Assembly (NCBI GenBank): GCA_027484605.1
Contig: JAIXSR010000001.1
Span: forward strand, 1-51,404
Length of the DNA stretch: 51,404 nucleotides
Reading direction: 5' to 3'
Source: Hyphomicrobiales bacterium
GTDB taxonomy: Bacteria > Pseudomonadota > Alphaproteobacteria > Rhizobiales > Beijerinckiaceae
The first letter of the stretch is position 1; each line of letters starts with the position of its first letter. The notes beneath the pieces were generated by a model that saw only the letters and a list, made by a program, of their open reading frames with translations, was not told the DNA's origin and searched no databases. Shown piece by piece: positions 16,324 to 25,589 of the stretch. Position numbers and translations under genes: made by a program.

Positions 16324-16847
16324 GCGGCCGGATCACTCTCGTCCTGGGCGGCGCGCGATCGGGGAAATCCCGCAAGGCCGAGGCTTTGGCCCGGCAGACC
16401 GGCCTCTCGCGGGTCTATTTTGCCACGGCCCAGGCCTTCGATGACGAGATGCGGGAGCGGATCGACCAGCACCGGGCCGACCGCGCCGGCGATGGCTGGC
16501 AGACGATCGAGGAGCCACTTGATCTGGCCGATGCGCTTTTCCGTGCCTCGACGGCGGAGACCGTGATCCTTGTCGATTGCCTCACGCTCTGGCTGTCCAA
16601 TGTGATGCTGGCGGAACGCCCGGCCGGGGCGGCGATCGATTCCCTGCTGGCCACCCTTGGCGTGGCCAGCGGCCCGGTCGTCCTCGTCTCGAACGAGGTC
16701 GGCCTCGGCCTCGTGCCGGAAACCCCGCTCGGCCGGGCCTTCCGCGATGCGCAGGGCCGCCTAAACCAGCGCGTCGCGGCCCTGGCCGATCATGTTGTCT
16801 TCATGGCAGCCGGCCTGCCGCTGACCCTCAAGGAACCCGCGCCATGA
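16320..16847 (+). CDS. cobU: Bifunctional adenosylcobinamide kinase / adenosylcobinamide-phosphate guanylyltransferase
   Basis: A 175-residue CobU/CobP enzyme. It phosphorylates adenosylcobinamide and transfers GMP to give adenosyl-GDP-cobinamide, a step in nucleotide-loop assembly. The P-loop GGARSGKS is at residues 10-17. The guanylated His is probably H51 in DQHRADR. VILVDCLTLWLSN and VLVSNEVGLGLVPETPLGR are the Walker B and family signature. Both ends overlap neighbours by four bases (ATGA), showing tight coupling within the unit. Alphaproteobacterial literature calls it cobP. Confidence 0.97.
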   Translation: MSGRITLVLGGARSGKSRKAEALARQTGLSRVYFATAQAFDDEMRERIDQHRADRAGDGWQTIEEPLDLADALFRASTAETVILVDCLTLWLSNVMLAERPAGAAIDSLLATLGVASGPVVLVSNEVGLGLVPETPLGRAFRDAQGRLNQRVAALADHVVFMAAGLPLTLKEPAP

Positions 16848-17458
16848 CCGAATCCGATCTCGATGCCCGCCACAACGAGAAGATGCGCCGCCACAAGGAA
16901 GCGCGCGAGAAGATGATGGCCGGGAAAACGCTCGAGAAGGGCCTGCTCATCGTCCATACCGGCGCGGGCAAGGGCAAGACCTCGGCCGGCCTCGGCATGG
17001 TGTTCCGCCATATTGCCCATGGCATGCGGACGGCCGTCATCCAGTTCACCAAATCGCCGGACTGGGTGACGGGCGAGGCGATCCTGCTGCGGCAATTCCC
17101 CGATCTCTGCACGCTCGATATTGCCGGCGACGGCTTCACCTGGGACACCCAGAACCGCGCGCAGGATATCGCAACCGCCCGCGCCGGCTGGGAACGCGCC
17201 AAGGCCTTCATCCTCGATCCGGATTATCGGCTGGTCATGCTGGACGAACTCAACATCGTCCTTCGCTATGATTATCTGCCGGTCGACGAAATCGTGGACT
17301 TCCTCCGCCTGCACAGGCCGGCCGACAAGCATGTCGTGGTCACCGGCCGCAATGCCAAGCCCGAGTTGATCGCCCTGGCCGATCTCGTGACCGAGATGAC
17401 CCAGATCAAGCATCCGTTCCGCGACGGCGTGAAGGCCCAGGCCGGGATCGAGTTCTGA
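16844..17458 (+). CDS. cobO: Cob(I)yrinic acid a,c-diamide adenosyltransferase
   Basis: A 204-residue CobA/CobO/BtuR-type adenosyltransferase that attaches the 5'-deoxyadenosyl group of ATP to Co(I) corrinoids. The P-loop [11 protein letters not shown] lies near residues 39-49. It also has [23 protein letters not shown], the Walker B-like [16 protein letters not shown] and [15 protein letters not shown] at 16844 overlaps the cobU stop by four bases; the frame upstream of it is the shadow of cobU. It is followed one base later by cobQ. Confidence 0.97.
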   Translation: MTESDLDARHNEKMRRHKEAREKMMAGKTLEKGLLIVHTGAGKGKTSAGLGMVFRHIAHGMRTAVIQFTKSPDWVTGEAILLRQFPDLCTLDIAGDGFTWDTQNRAQDIATARAGWERAKAFILDPDYRLVMLDELNIVLRYDYLPVDEIVDFLRLHRPADKHVVVTGRNAKPELIALADLVTEMTQIKHPFRDGVKAQAGIEF

Positions 17459-17459
17459 C

Positions 17460-18941
17460 ATGGCGAGGCCGGCCGCCGCGATCATGCTTCAGGGCACCGG
17501 TTCGAATGTCGGCAAGTCGACGCTTGTCGCCGGGCTCTGCCGCCATTTCGCCGATCGCGGGCTCGTCGTCCGGCCCTTCAAGCCGCAGAACATGTCGAAC
17601 AATGCCGCGATTGCGCGCGAGGGCGGCGAGATCGGCCGCGCACAGGCCGTGCAGGCAAGGGCGGCGCGGTGCCTGCCCAGCGTCCATATGAACCCGATCC
17701 TGCTCAAGCCCGAAACCGATACCGGCAGTCAGGTCATCGTCCAGGGCCAGCGGCGGGGCAGCCTCCACAGCCTCGGCTTCGGCGCGCGGCGAGACGAACT
17801 CTTTCCGCATGTGATGGAGAGCTTCCACCTCCTCGAGACCGAGGCCGACCTCGTCATCATCGAGGGCGCCGGCAGCCCGGCCGAGATCAATCTCCGGGCC
17901 GGGGATATCGCCAATATGGGCTTCGCCGCCGCGGCGGATGTGCCGGTGCTGCTCGTCGGCGATATCGACCGGGGCGGCGTGATCGCCAGCCTTGTCGGCA
18001 CGCATGCCATCCTGCCGGAGGAGGACCGGCGCCTGATCAAGGCCTTTGCCATCAACAAGTTCCGTGGCGATGCCCGGCTCTTCGAGGCGGGCATGCAGGC
18101 AATCGAATCCTTCACCGGCTGGCCGGGCCTCGGCATCGTGCCCTGGTTTGCCGAAGCCCATCGGCTTCCGGCGGAGGATGCGCTCGACCTCGAGGAGCGC
18201 GGCGGAACGACCGAGCGCCCGCTGCGCATCGCCGTGCCCATTCTGGCGCGGATCGCCAATTTCGACGATCTCGATCCGCTTTCCGCGGAACCTGCCGTCG
18301 AAATCGTCTTCGTTCCGCCCGGCCAGCCGCTGCCGGCCGATGCAGATCTCGTGATCCTTCCCGGTTCAAAGGCAACTCTCGCCGACCTTGCCTTCCTGTG
18401 CGAGCAGGGCTGGGACATCGACCTTCAGGCCCATCATCGTCGCGGCGGACGCATCCTCGGCCTGTGCGGCGGCTACCAGATGCTTGGCCGGACCATTTCT
18501 GATCCGGAGGGGATCGAAGGGCGGGCCGGAACCGTGCCCGGCCTCGGCTTCCTCGCCGTCGACACGCGCCTGACGCCGGACAAGATCACGCGTTCCGTCG
18601 AGGCCTTACATGCGCCGTCCGGTCAGCCGATCCGGGGCTACGAGATCCATCTCGGGCGGACGGAGGGTACGGATGGCGAGCGCCCCTTCGCCCTGATCGC
18701 CGGGCGGCCGGATGGCGCGATCTCCGCTGACGGCCGCGTGCAGGGCACCTATCTCCACGGGTTGTTTTCCGGCGATGCCTTCAGGGCAGCCTTCCTGGCC
18801 GGTCTTGGGGCAGGCAGCGCGCTGGCCTACGAGGCCGAAGTCGAGGCCGTGCTCGACCGGCTGGCCCGGCATTGCGAAACGTATCTGGATACCGAAGCCA
18901 TTCTTCGGCTTGCCCGGTCACGCCAGGGCGATCGCCAGTAG
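17460..18941 (+). CDS. cobQ: Cobyric acid synthase (glutamine-hydrolysing)
   Basis: A 493-residue amidotransferase that amidates four carboxylates of adenosylcobyrinic acid a,c-diamide to give cobyric acid. The N-terminal dethiobiotin-synthetase-like domain shows [19 protein letters not shown] and [12 protein letters not shown]. The C-terminal class I glutamine amidotransferase domain has the nucleophile in [10 protein letters not shown] and the catalytic His in GTYLHGLF. Length is standard. It starts one base after the cobO stop and ends inside cbiB on the other strand, sharing 24 bp of coding sequence. Confidence 0.97.
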   Translation: MARPAAAIMLQGTGSNVGKSTLVAGLCRHFADRGLVVRPFKPQNMSNNAAIAREGGEIGRAQAVQARAARCLPSVHMNPILLKPETDTGSQVIVQGQRRGSLHSLGFGARRDELFPHVMESFHLLETEADLVIIEGAGSPAEINLRAGDIANMGFAAAADVPVLLVGDIDRGGVIASLVGTHAILPEEDRRLIKAFAINKFRGDARLFEAGMQAIESFTGWPGLGIVPWFAEAHRLPAEDALDLEERGGTTERPLRIAVPILARIANFDDLDPLSAEPAVEIVFVPPGQPLPADADLVILPGSKATLADLAFLCEQGWDIDLQAHHRRGGRILGLCGGYQMLGRTISDPEGIEGRAGTVPGLGFLAVDTRLTPDKITRSVEALHAPSGQPIRGYEIHLGRTEGTDGERPFALIAGRPDGAISADGRVQGTYLHGLFSGDAFRAAFLAGLGAGSALAYEAEVEAVLDRLARHCETYLDTEAILRLARSRQGDRQ

Positions 18942-19892
18942 CAGCACGATGAGCATCTGCAGCAGGCAGGCAGCGACCATTACCCTCAGCGCCTGCCGGA
19001 TATCCGCAGGGCCGGCATCGCGTCGCCCCCCTGGATTGAGATAGGGATCCTCGACCCGCTCCTCTCCATAGACCCGCGGCCCGGCCAAGGCCAGCCCGAG
19101 CCCGCCGGCCATGGCGGCTTCCGGCCATCCCGCATTGGGCGATTTGTGGAGTCTGGCATCGCGCAGCATGACCCGGAGCGCCGGGCCGGGCTGCCGGCCG
19201 ACAGCCGCGCAGGCGACCGCGATCAACAGGCCTGAAAGCCGGGCCGGAACCAGATTGATCACGTCATCCAGCCGGGCGCTGGCCCAGCCATAGGCGCGGT
19301 AGCGCGGCGAAGGATGGCCGATCATCGAGTCCGCCGTGTTCACCGCCTTGTAGAAGGCCAGGCCCGGCAAACCGAGCAGGAGAAACCAGAAAACCGGGGC
19401 GACGACCCCGTCGGAGAAATTCTCGGCGGTCGTCTCGATCGCGGCGCGGGCGACGCCGGCCTCATCCAGCGAAGCGGGGTTGCGGCCGACCACCATCGAC
19501 ACCGCGCGACGCCCCCCTTCGAGTCCTTCGCTGTCCAGTGCATCGGCGACCCGCGCGACATGGTCATGGAGCGAGCGCTGCGCGATCAGCACCGAGCCGG
19601 CAATGCCGGTCCACAACCAGCCGAAGGGCAGGGCCATCAAGACCCGCTCCAGCAGCCATGCCCCCGCTGCTGCGACAAGGACCAGCAGGAGCAGCGCCGC
19701 CATGCCGAGGAACCGGCGCCGGACTTCCGGCCATTCCGGTCGGTTCAGGCGGTGCTCGAGAGCCCGGATCACCCCGCCAAACCACGCTACGGGATGGGGA
19801 AACCGGCGCCAGACCCGGTCCGGATCTCCGATCAGCGCATCGACAACCAGCGCCACCAGCACGATCACGATCGTCTCCGGAAACAGCATCAT
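18918..19892 (-). CDS. cbiB: Adenosylcobinamide-phosphate synthase (CbiB/CobD)
   Basis: A 324-residue integral membrane enzyme that links cobyric acid to an aminopropanol donor. Family marks are [20 protein letters not shown] at the N-terminus, the [18 protein letters not shown] block, [14 protein letters not shown], and NLVPARLSG. There are several hydrophobic helices. The start ATG at 19892 overlaps the btuF stop by four bases, so it is the distal gene of a btuF-cbiB pair. Its last 24 bases overlap the end of cobQ, read in the opposite direction. The alphaproteobacterial name is cobD. Confidence 0.96.
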   Translation of the reverse strand: MMLFPETIVIVLVALVVDALIGDPDRVWRRFPHPVAWFGGVIRALEHRLNRPEWPEVRRRFLGMAALLLLVLVAAAGAWLLERVLMALPFGWLWTGIAGSVLIAQRSLHDHVARVADALDSEGLEGGRRAVSMVVGRNPASLDEAGVARAAIETTAENFSDGVVAPVFWFLLLGLPGLAFYKAVNTADSMIGHPSPRYRAYGWASARLDDVINLVPARLSGLLIAVACAAVGRQPGPALRVMLRDARLHKSPNAGWPEAAMAGGLGLALAGPRVYGEERVEDPYLNPGGRRDAGPADIRQALRVMVAACLLQMLIVLLLAIALA

Positions 19893-20740
19893 GGCCGGCC
19901 GATCCGCACCAATTCCCGGCCGAGATGGTCGATCGCCTCGACCAGCATCGGCCCGCCACAGACCGTCAGTTTCTCGGGCATGGTCAGTTTGCGTTCTGCG
20001 GCGAAGCGCCCGGCAAGGGCAGGGTGCAGGAGCTTGGCCGTGCCCTGGTCCTCGGGCGTCAGGTCATCCCGCGCAACGAGGATGGCATCGGGGTTGAGCA
20101 CGACAAGGCTTTCGAGCGAGGCAAATCCGCCTTGCCGGAAGCCGAGTTCGCCCGCCACATTCACAAGTCCCGCCTGGGCCAGGAGGTCGGTCACCAGCGA
20201 TTGCGATCCGCTGACCCAGCCGCGCCGCGCAACCGGCAGGACGCGCAGTTTCAATGGCGATACGGCTGCCCGCAACCGTCCGAGGGCAGCATCGATCTCG
20301 GCGACCCGCCTTTCCGCACCCGCGCGGTTGCCGACCAGCGCGCCCATGCGAAGGATCTGGGCCCGCGTTTCGGCGATGCTGCGCACGGCATCGAATTCCT
20401 CGAGCCGGAAGCCCTGCTGCCGGATGAATTCGCGGGTCGTCCGGCGCGTGAACCGCCCGCCCACCACGAGGTCCGGTGCCAGCACGAGCACTTCCTCGGC
20501 GCCGCCGGAAAGCCGCCGAAAAGGCTTGGCCTTCTCCGCGGCCCAGGAGCGCAGCGGATCGGCGCCGAACGGGCTGAGGCCGGCAATCTGCTCGGGGCGC
20601 GCAAGGTCGAGCAGCAACTGGTCCGTGCACATGTTGATCGAGACGATCCGCGAAGGGACCGCCTGCGCCAAGGCCGGCGCGGCAAGGAAAATCGCCAGCG
20701 TTACCAAACTGCACTGGCGAGCCAGCCACTTCCATGCCAT
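19889..20740 (-). CDS. btuF: Cobalamin ABC transporter periplasmic binding protein, BtuF-like
   Basis: A 283-residue type III (helical-backbone) periplasmic binding protein. A signal peptide (KWLARQCSLVTLAIFLAAPA, ALA) is followed by RIVSINMCTDQLLLDLA, EEVLVLAPDLVV and LVTDLLAQAGLVNVAGE, as in BtuF and FecB-like proteins. ATG at 20740 was taken; an alternative ATG at 20758 adds six residues and would overlap the cobC start on the other strand. The frame continues far upstream, but that part is only antisense to cobC. Its neighbours (btuDCB, cob genes, riboswitches) make corrinoid the likely ligand. It is split from btuCD by cobC. Confidence 0.9.
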   Translation of the reverse strand: MAWKWLARQCSLVTLAIFLAAPALAQAVPSRIVSINMCTDQLLLDLARPEQIAGLSPFGADPLRSWAAEKAKPFRRLSGGAEEVLVLAPDLVVGGRFTRRTTREFIRQQGFRLEEFDAVRSIAETRAQILRMGALVGNRAGAERRVAEIDAALGRLRAAVSPLKLRVLPVARRGWVSGSQSLVTDLLAQAGLVNVAGELGFRQGGFASLESLVVLNPDAILVARDDLTPEDQGTAKLLHPALAGRFAAERKLTMPEKLTVCGGPMLVEAIDHLGRELVRIGRP

Positions 20741-20749
20741 TGCCGGATC

Positions 20750-21745
20750 ATGCAGCATGGCGGCGATCTCGGCGAGGCGATGGCCCGGTTTGGCGGGCGG
20801 CGGGAGGAATGGCTTGACCTTTCCACCGGCATCTCGCCTTTTCCCTATCCGCTCCGGACGCTGGGCGCCCATCTCTGGACCGCCTTGCCTGGCCGGCACG
20901 AACTCGAGGCGCTGGTTGCGGCCGCCCGCATCGCCTATCGCGTGCCGGACACGCATGACATCGTGGCCGCGCCGGGAACGCAGGCTTTGATCCAATGGCT
21001 GCCCCGTCTGGCGCCCCGAGGGGGAGCCGTCGGCGTCACCGAGCCGACCTATGCCGAGCATGCCCGCGCCTGGCAGCAGGCCGGCTATGATACGGAGGCC
21101 TTTCGCCCGGGCCGGCCGCTGGACGAGCGGATCCGCCATGCGGTCCTGGTCCATCCCAACAACCCGGATGGCCGGCCGGTCGCACAGGGCGACGCCCTGG
21201 CCATCGCAAGCACACTTGCTGAACGGGAGGGCTGGCTCATCGTCGACGAGGCCTTCATCGACACGATGCCGGAGGCCTCGGTCACCGGCCTGTTGCAGGA
21301 TCTGCCGGTTATCACCCTGCGATCCTTCGGAAAATTCTATGGTCTTGCCGGGCTCCGGCTCGGCTTCGCCATCGGGCCGAAGGCCCTGATCGCGCCACTG
21401 CGCGAGGCGCTCGGCCCCTGGCCGGTCACAGGCGCGGCCATCCAGGTCGCAACCGCGGCCCTGTCCGACCCGGATTGGGCCGAGGCCATGCGCCATCGCC
21501 TCGTCGAGGAAGCCGAGGCGCTCGACCGGGTGCTGCTGCGCTACGGTTTCGTGGTGGTGGGCGGCACGCCCCTGTTCCGTCTGGCCCGGATCCCGCGCGC
21601 CGATTCCCACGCAGCTTTGGCCGGGCAGCGGATCTGGACGCGGTGCTTCAGCTGGGACCCTCGGCTGATCCGCTTCGGCCTGCCGGGCGGGCCAGCCCCG
21701 CGCGAAAGGCTGGCGCGGATCCTGTCGGATCTCCGTCACGGGTGA
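20750..21745 (+). CDS. cobC: Threonine-phosphate decarboxylase, CobC/CobD-like PLP enzyme
   Basis: A 331-residue fold type I PLP enzyme. It makes (R)-1-amino-2-propanol phosphate, or acts with CbiB in aminopropanol attachment. The N-terminus HGGDLGEAMARFGG and WLDLSTGISPFPYP are typical of the family and support ATG at 20750 despite a poor ribosome site. APGTQALIQWLPR, VHPNNPDGR, VDEAFID and the PLP Lys195 in RSFGKFYGLAGLRLGF follow. The gene lies between divergent btuF, whose start is ten bases away, and convergent btuD, whose end it overlaps by ten bases. No promoter-sized gap precedes it. Confidence 0.94.
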   Translation: MQHGGDLGEAMARFGGRREEWLDLSTGISPFPYPLRTLGAHLWTALPGRHELEALVAAARIAYRVPDTHDIVAAPGTQALIQWLPRLAPRGGAVGVTEPTYAEHARAWQQAGYDTEAFRPGRPLDERIRHAVLVHPNNPDGRPVAQGDALAIASTLAEREGWLIVDEAFIDTMPEASVTGLLQDLPVITLRSFGKFYGLAGLRLGFAIGPKALIAPLREALGPWPVTGAAIQVATAALSDPDWAEAMRHRLVEEAEALDRVLLRYGFVVVGGTPLFRLARIPRADSHAALAGQRIWTRCFSWDPRLIRFGLPGGPAPRERLARILSDLRHG

Positions 21746-22524
21746 TCCTCCACCTGCCAGGGGATCAGCCCTGGCTCGCCATCATGGTCGAGGCGCAGGG
21801 CGCGGATGCCGTAGGTTTCCGCCAGCTGCCGGTCTGAAAGCACGTCGTCCGGCGGGCCCGAGGCCACCACCGCGCCCCCATCCATCAGCACGATCCGGTC
21901 TGCCATCCGCGCGGCCAGCGTCAGGTCATGCGTCACCGCGATGACGAGGCGCCCCTGACGCGCCTGCTGCCGGAGGATATCCATCACGACCAGCTGGTGG
22001 CGGGGGTCGAGCGACGCTGTCGGCTCGTCTGCGAGAAGGACCGGCGCCTCCACGGCGAGCACGCGGGCCAGCATGATCCGCGCGCGTTCCCCGCCTGAAA
22101 GGGTAGTCGCAGCCTGGCCGGCAAGCCCTTCGGTGCCTGTCAGGCGCATCGCTTCCCGGATGATCCGGCTGTCGGCAGGCGAGAGGCGGCGCGGATCAAC
22201 CACGCCATGCGGGAACCGGCCCAGCGCGACAATATCCTCCGCCGGCAATGGCCAATGGACCTGATGGCCCTGCGGCAGGTAGCCAACCAGCCGTGCCCGT
22301 TCCTGTCGGGCGAAAGATGCCGCCTCCCTTGCGTCGAAAGCGAGGCGCCCCTCATGCGGCAGGAGCCCGGCCATGGCCTTGAGCAGCGTCGTCTTGCCGG
22401 CGCCGTTCGGGCCGATCAGGGCCACGAGCGCGCCACCCGCCAGATCCAGCGAGACACCATGGACGATCGGCTTCCCGCCAAGCCGGATCGTGACGCACTC
22501 GAGGGTGATACGGGGCGCATTCAT
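21736..22524 (-). CDS. btuD: Cobalamin ABC transporter ATP-binding protein, BtuD/FecE-like
   Basis: A 262-residue ABC ATPase. It has Walker A GPNGAGKTTLLKAMAG, the signature LSGGERARIMLARVLA, Walker [13 protein letters not shown] and a switch His in AVTHDLTLA. ATG at 22524 overlaps the btuC stop by four bases; the frame upstream of it is antiparallel to nothing real and sits in btuC. It powers corrinoid import through BtuC. It is the last gene of the riboswitch-led btuB-btuC-btuD unit. Confidence 0.93.
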   Translation of the reverse strand: MNAPRITLECVTIRLGGKPIVHGVSLDLAGGALVALIGPNGAGKTTLLKAMAGLLPHEGRLAFDAREAASFARQERARLVGYLPQGHQVHWPLPAEDIVALGRFPHGVVDPRRLSPADSRIIREAMRLTGTEGLAGQAATTLSGGERARIMLARVLAVEAPVLLADEPTASLDPRHQLVVMDILRQQARQGRLVIAVTHDLTLAARMADRIVLMDGGAVVASGPPDDVLSDRQLAETYGIRALRLDHDGEPGLIPWQVEDHP

Positions 22525-23570
22525 GCCATTCCCCCGGACAGGGAGCGCCGTTCGCGGACGATCAGATAGAGGAAGAATGGCACGCCGATGATCGAAGTCA
22601 GCACGCCGACCTTGATATCCGAGGTCGCGGGGATCAGCCGGACCGCGATATCGGCAGCGAGCAGCAGCGCTGAGCCGCACAGGGCAGCCGGGACCAGGAG
22701 ACGCGCCGGATCATGCCGGACGAAAGGGCGCATCAGATGCGGCGCGATCAGCCCGATAAAGGCAATCGTGCCGGAAACGGCAACGGCGGCGCCGACGCCC
22801 ATGGCGACGCCGAGGATGGTCGTCAGCCGCAAGCGCTCGACCGGCACGCCGAGGCTGGCCGCGGCGTCTTCGCCAAGCGCCAAGGCGCGATAGCCGCCGC
22901 GCTGCAGCCAGAGCAGGAGCAGCGCCAGTGTGATGAAAGGCAGGGCAAGCGTGACATGGCGCATCGAGCGATCCTCGAGCGAACCCAGCAACCAGAAGGC
23001 GATTTCCAGCGCTGCGAACGGGTTGGGCGCAAGGTTCATCGCCAGAACCGTCCCGGCCCCGGCAAGCGACGAGACCGCCAGCCCGGAAAGGATCAGCAGG
23101 AGCAGCCCGGCATTGCGCCCGGCAATGGCCAGCAGCAGGAACACGGAGGCAAAGGCGCCGAGGATGGCGGCGACCGGCAGGCCCCAGCCGAGCGTGTCAT
23201 TGATCCCGAGCGAGATCGTTGCCACCGCGGCCAGCGCCGCCGATTGCGGCGCGCCGAACAGGGAAGGGGCCGCGAGCGGGTTGCGGAGCAGGCCTTGCAG
23301 GGCAGCCCCGCCCATGGCGAGCACGGCCCCGATGGCCAGGGCCAGGATCGCGCGGGGCAGGCGGATGTCCCAGACGATGATCCGGTGGGCCGCTTCACCG
23401 CGCCCGAGCAGCGCGGCAATCACATCGGCCGGGGGCAGGGCGACGGGCCCGACGCCGAGCGAGATCACGAAGAGACCGGCGACGAACATCCCGAGGCCGG
23501 GGATCAGCCAGGCCCGGGAATGCTGCCGCACGGACAGGGAGGCGCTTCTCGCCTCCGTTTCGGCTACCAC
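22521..23570 (-). CDS. btuC: Cobalamin ABC transporter permease, BtuC/FecCD family
   Basis: A 349-residue FecCD-type permease with about ten hydrophobic segments. Landmarks are VWDIRLPRAILALAIGAVLA, GGAALQGLLRNPLAAPSLFG, VSGTIAFIGLIAPHLMRPFV and GVLTSIIGVPFFLYLI. The start is GTG at 23570, overlapping the end of btuB by seven bases. GGGATGAAAACGAC just upstream may serve as the ribosome site. It forms the inner-membrane channel for B12 with BtuD and the BtuF-like protein. Confidence 0.93.
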   Translation of the reverse strand: MVAETEARSASLSVRQHSRAWLIPGLGMFVAGLFVISLGVGPVALPPADVIAALLGRGEAAHRIIVWDIRLPRAILALAIGAVLAMGGAALQGLLRNPLAAPSLFGAPQSAALAAVATISLGINDTLGWGLPVAAILGAFASVFLLLAIAGRNAGLLLLILSGLAVSSLAGAGTVLAMNLAPNPFAALEIAFWLLGSLEDRSMRHVTLALPFITLALLLLWLQRGGYRALALGEDAAASLGVPVERLRLTTILGVAMGVGAAVAVSGTIAFIGLIAPHLMRPFVRHDPARLLVPAALCGSALLLAADIAVRLIPATSDIKVGVLTSIIGVPFFLYLIVRERRSLSGGMA

Positions 23571-25540
23571 GTCGTTTTCATCCCTGCATAGAAGGCCCGG
23601 CCGGTCGTCCCGTAATTCCAGACCTCATGATAGCGTGCATTGCCGAGATTTTCGCCCCGCACATAGAGCTCGACCTGCTCGGTAGGCTTGTAACTCACCA
23701 GCATGTCGAACCGGGCATAGGGCGCGAGGCGTTGCGTCTCGTTGGCGCCGCTGAAGCGCTTGGAAACCAGTGTCACCGAGGGTTCGAAGCTCCAGTTGGC
23801 GAAGGGCGTGAAGGCAAGCCCGAGCTTGCCGACGCTTTCCGGCCGCCGTGCCAGCGTCCGGTTGATCGTCAGGTCTTTTGCCCGCAGATAGGTGTAGGCC
23901 CCACGAAGCTGGAGAAGGCCGGTCCAGATCTGCGCCGTGCCCTCAAGTTCGAGCCCGGTGCTCTCGGCCCGCGCGACGTTCACGTAGCAGCCGAAAGCCT
24001 GAAGCGCGACAGGGAGGCAGGTCGGGCTGGTCTGGAAATTGATCAGGTCCCGGCTGCGGATCCAGAAGCCGGTGGCGGAAATCCGGATACGGCCGTCCAG
24101 GAATTCCTGGTCCATGCCGAGATCGGCGCCGAAATTATGCTCGGCCTGAAGTGCCGCCGAGCCCTGATAGCCCCCGAAACGCTGGTAGAGCGTCGGCGAC
24201 TTGCCGCCGGTGCCGAGGCTGGCGCGCAGCTTGGTGCCCGTCTCTGTGATCCGGTAGGCGCCCGTGGCGCGCCAAGTGAGGAAGGTGTCGACATCGGTGA
24301 CGTGATCGAGCCGCCCGCCAAACGAGACATCCAGCCGTTCCGTCAGCGGGACCTGCCAGAGGCCGAAGGCGGAGAGCGTGGTCTGGCTGCCGCCGAGCGA
24401 CTTGGTGCGCGCGCCGAGCGGAATGATGTTCTGGTTGAAGGTGACGGCGATCTCGCGTTCGGCTTTCGTCCCGAAGATCACCGAACCAAATTTCTCCAGC
24501 CGGTAGGTGCCCTGATACTCCGCGGCGAACCGGTCACCGGTGAAGTCAGTATGTCGCCACGTCGCCACATTCGGAAAACTGGCCCCGGTGATCGAGGTGT
24601 CGCGGAACATCCGGTCGGTCCGGCTGGCCGTCAGCGTCAAGGCATGCGTCAGGCGATTGTCGAGCGTATCCAGTTCCGCCTTGGCAAAGGCCGAGAAAAA
24701 GCGCCGGTTGCTGGCCGACGGGGTGTCGGGGAACGTGCCGAAAGCGGCGTCATATTCCGCCCGATGGAAGGTGATCATCCCGCCGGCCTCGAAGCGGAAG
24801 CCTTCGCGGGAATCGAAGCCGACACGGCCGAAACCACCCAAAGTCTCGGCTCCGTCCTTCTCGTAGGGCGCGCCGGCCCGGAGCCGCGCCACGCGATGCC
24901 CGTAGCGCGAGAACCCGTCCGTCCGGAAGCCGGACCCGGCGAAGGAATAGGACCACGCGCCCTGCTGGCCGTAGAAGCCGGCATTGCCGGCCAATGTGCC
25001 ATAACTGCCGCCCTCGGCCTGCCCGAAGGCCTTGAACGGCCCGCGCCCCCTGCGCGTGATGATGTTCACGACACCGCCCATCGCATCGGAACCGTAAAGC
25101 GCGCTCTGCGGGCCCCGAAGGACCTCTATCCGTTCGACAAGGCCACCAGGAATGCCGGAGAAATCGACTTCGCCATTGGCCGAGGACGCATCATTGATCC
25201 GGACGCCATCCACGAGCACCAGCACCTGACCGGGATTGCTGCCCCGGATCCGCACCGAGGTGGAGGCCCCGGGCCCGCCGGTTTCGGTGATGTCGAGGCC
25301 TGGCACGAAGCGCAGGGCATCGACCAGCGAACCCGAATGGGTCTTCTGGATTTCGTCGGCTCGGATCACGGTGATCGCGCTGCCGGTGCGCTGGATCGAA
25401 GTCGGCGAACGGTTTGCCGTGATCAGGATTTCGAGTCTGGCCGGCTCTGATGTTCTGGATTGGGAAAAGGCTGGAAGGCTATGAATAATAGCCAGAAAGC
25501 CACTCATCCCAAGGATGAGTGCGCCGCAAGCGCGAGTCAT
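23564..25540 (-). CDS. btuB: TonB-dependent outer-membrane receptor for cobalamin, BtuB-like
   Basis: A 658-residue receptor. ATG at 25540 follows a strong GGAGGAACC and starts a signal peptide (GALILGMSGFLAIIHSLPAF, FSQ). Next come a TonB-box-like EILITANRSP and the plug domain (VDALRFVPGLDITETGG, VRIRGSNPGQVLVLVDGVRI, VERIEVLRGPQSALYGSDAM, GVVNIITRRG). A beta barrel ends in Trp (MKTTW), as is usual for outer-membrane proteins. A cobalamin riboswitch in its leader and the btuCD genes downstream make B12 the likely cargo. Conserved blocks such as NPGQVLVLVDGVR are BtuB-like. Confidence 0.94.
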   Translation of the reverse strand: MTRACGALILGMSGFLAIIHSLPAFSQSRTSEPARLEILITANRSPTSIQRTGSAITVIRADEIQKTHSGSLVDALRFVPGLDITETGGPGASTSVRIRGSNPGQVLVLVDGVRINDASSANGEVDFSGIPGGLVERIEVLRGPQSALYGSDAMGGVVNIITRRGRGPFKAFGQAEGGSYGTLAGNAGFYGQQGAWSYSFAGSGFRTDGFSRYGHRVARLRAGAPYEKDGAETLGGFGRVGFDSREGFRFEAGGMITFHRAEYDAAFGTFPDTPSASNRRFFSAFAKAELDTLDNRLTHALTLTASRTDRMFRDTSITGASFPNVATWRHTDFTGDRFAAEYQGTYRLEKFGSVIFGTKAEREIAVTFNQNIIPLGARTKSLGGSQTTLSAFGLWQVPLTERLDVSFGGRLDHVTDVDTFLTWRATGAYRITETGTKLRASLGTGGKSPTLYQRFGGYQGSAALQAEHNFGADLGMDQEFLDGRIRISATGFWIRSRDLINFQTSPTCLPVALQAFGCYVNVARAESTGLELEGTAQIWTGLLQLRGAYTYLRAKDLTINRTLARRPESVGKLGLAFTPFANWSFEPSVTLVSKRFSGANETQRLAPYARFDMLVSYKPTEQVELYVRGENLGNARYHEVWNYGTTGRAFYAGMKTTW

Positions 25541-25549
25541 GGTTCCTCC

Positions 25550-25568
25550 ATTCGGCCCACCGCCGAAT
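25550..25568 (-). promoter_or_regulatory. Hairpin abutting the btuB ribosome-binding site
   Basis: On the minus strand ATTCGGC (25568-25562) pairs with GCCGAAT (25556-25550) around a GGTGG loop. The Shine-Dalgarno GGAGG begins on the next base or overlaps the stem end, ten bases before the btuB ATG. It lies downstream of the B12 box and is a natural candidate for the translational output of the riboswitch. Confidence 0.5.
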
Positions 25569-25589
25569 TGTTGGGGTTGCACGGACTCT

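Noticed and set aside
19889-21739. A single 616-residue minus-strand protein
   Set aside because: Only the C-terminal 283 or so residues look like a BtuF protein with a signal peptide; the first half is antisense to cobC.
25502-25520. ACTCATCC/GGATGAGT inverted repeat as a regulatory stem
   Set aside because: It lies within the btuB signal-peptide codons and is explained by the ILGMSG coding sequence; no support for a function.
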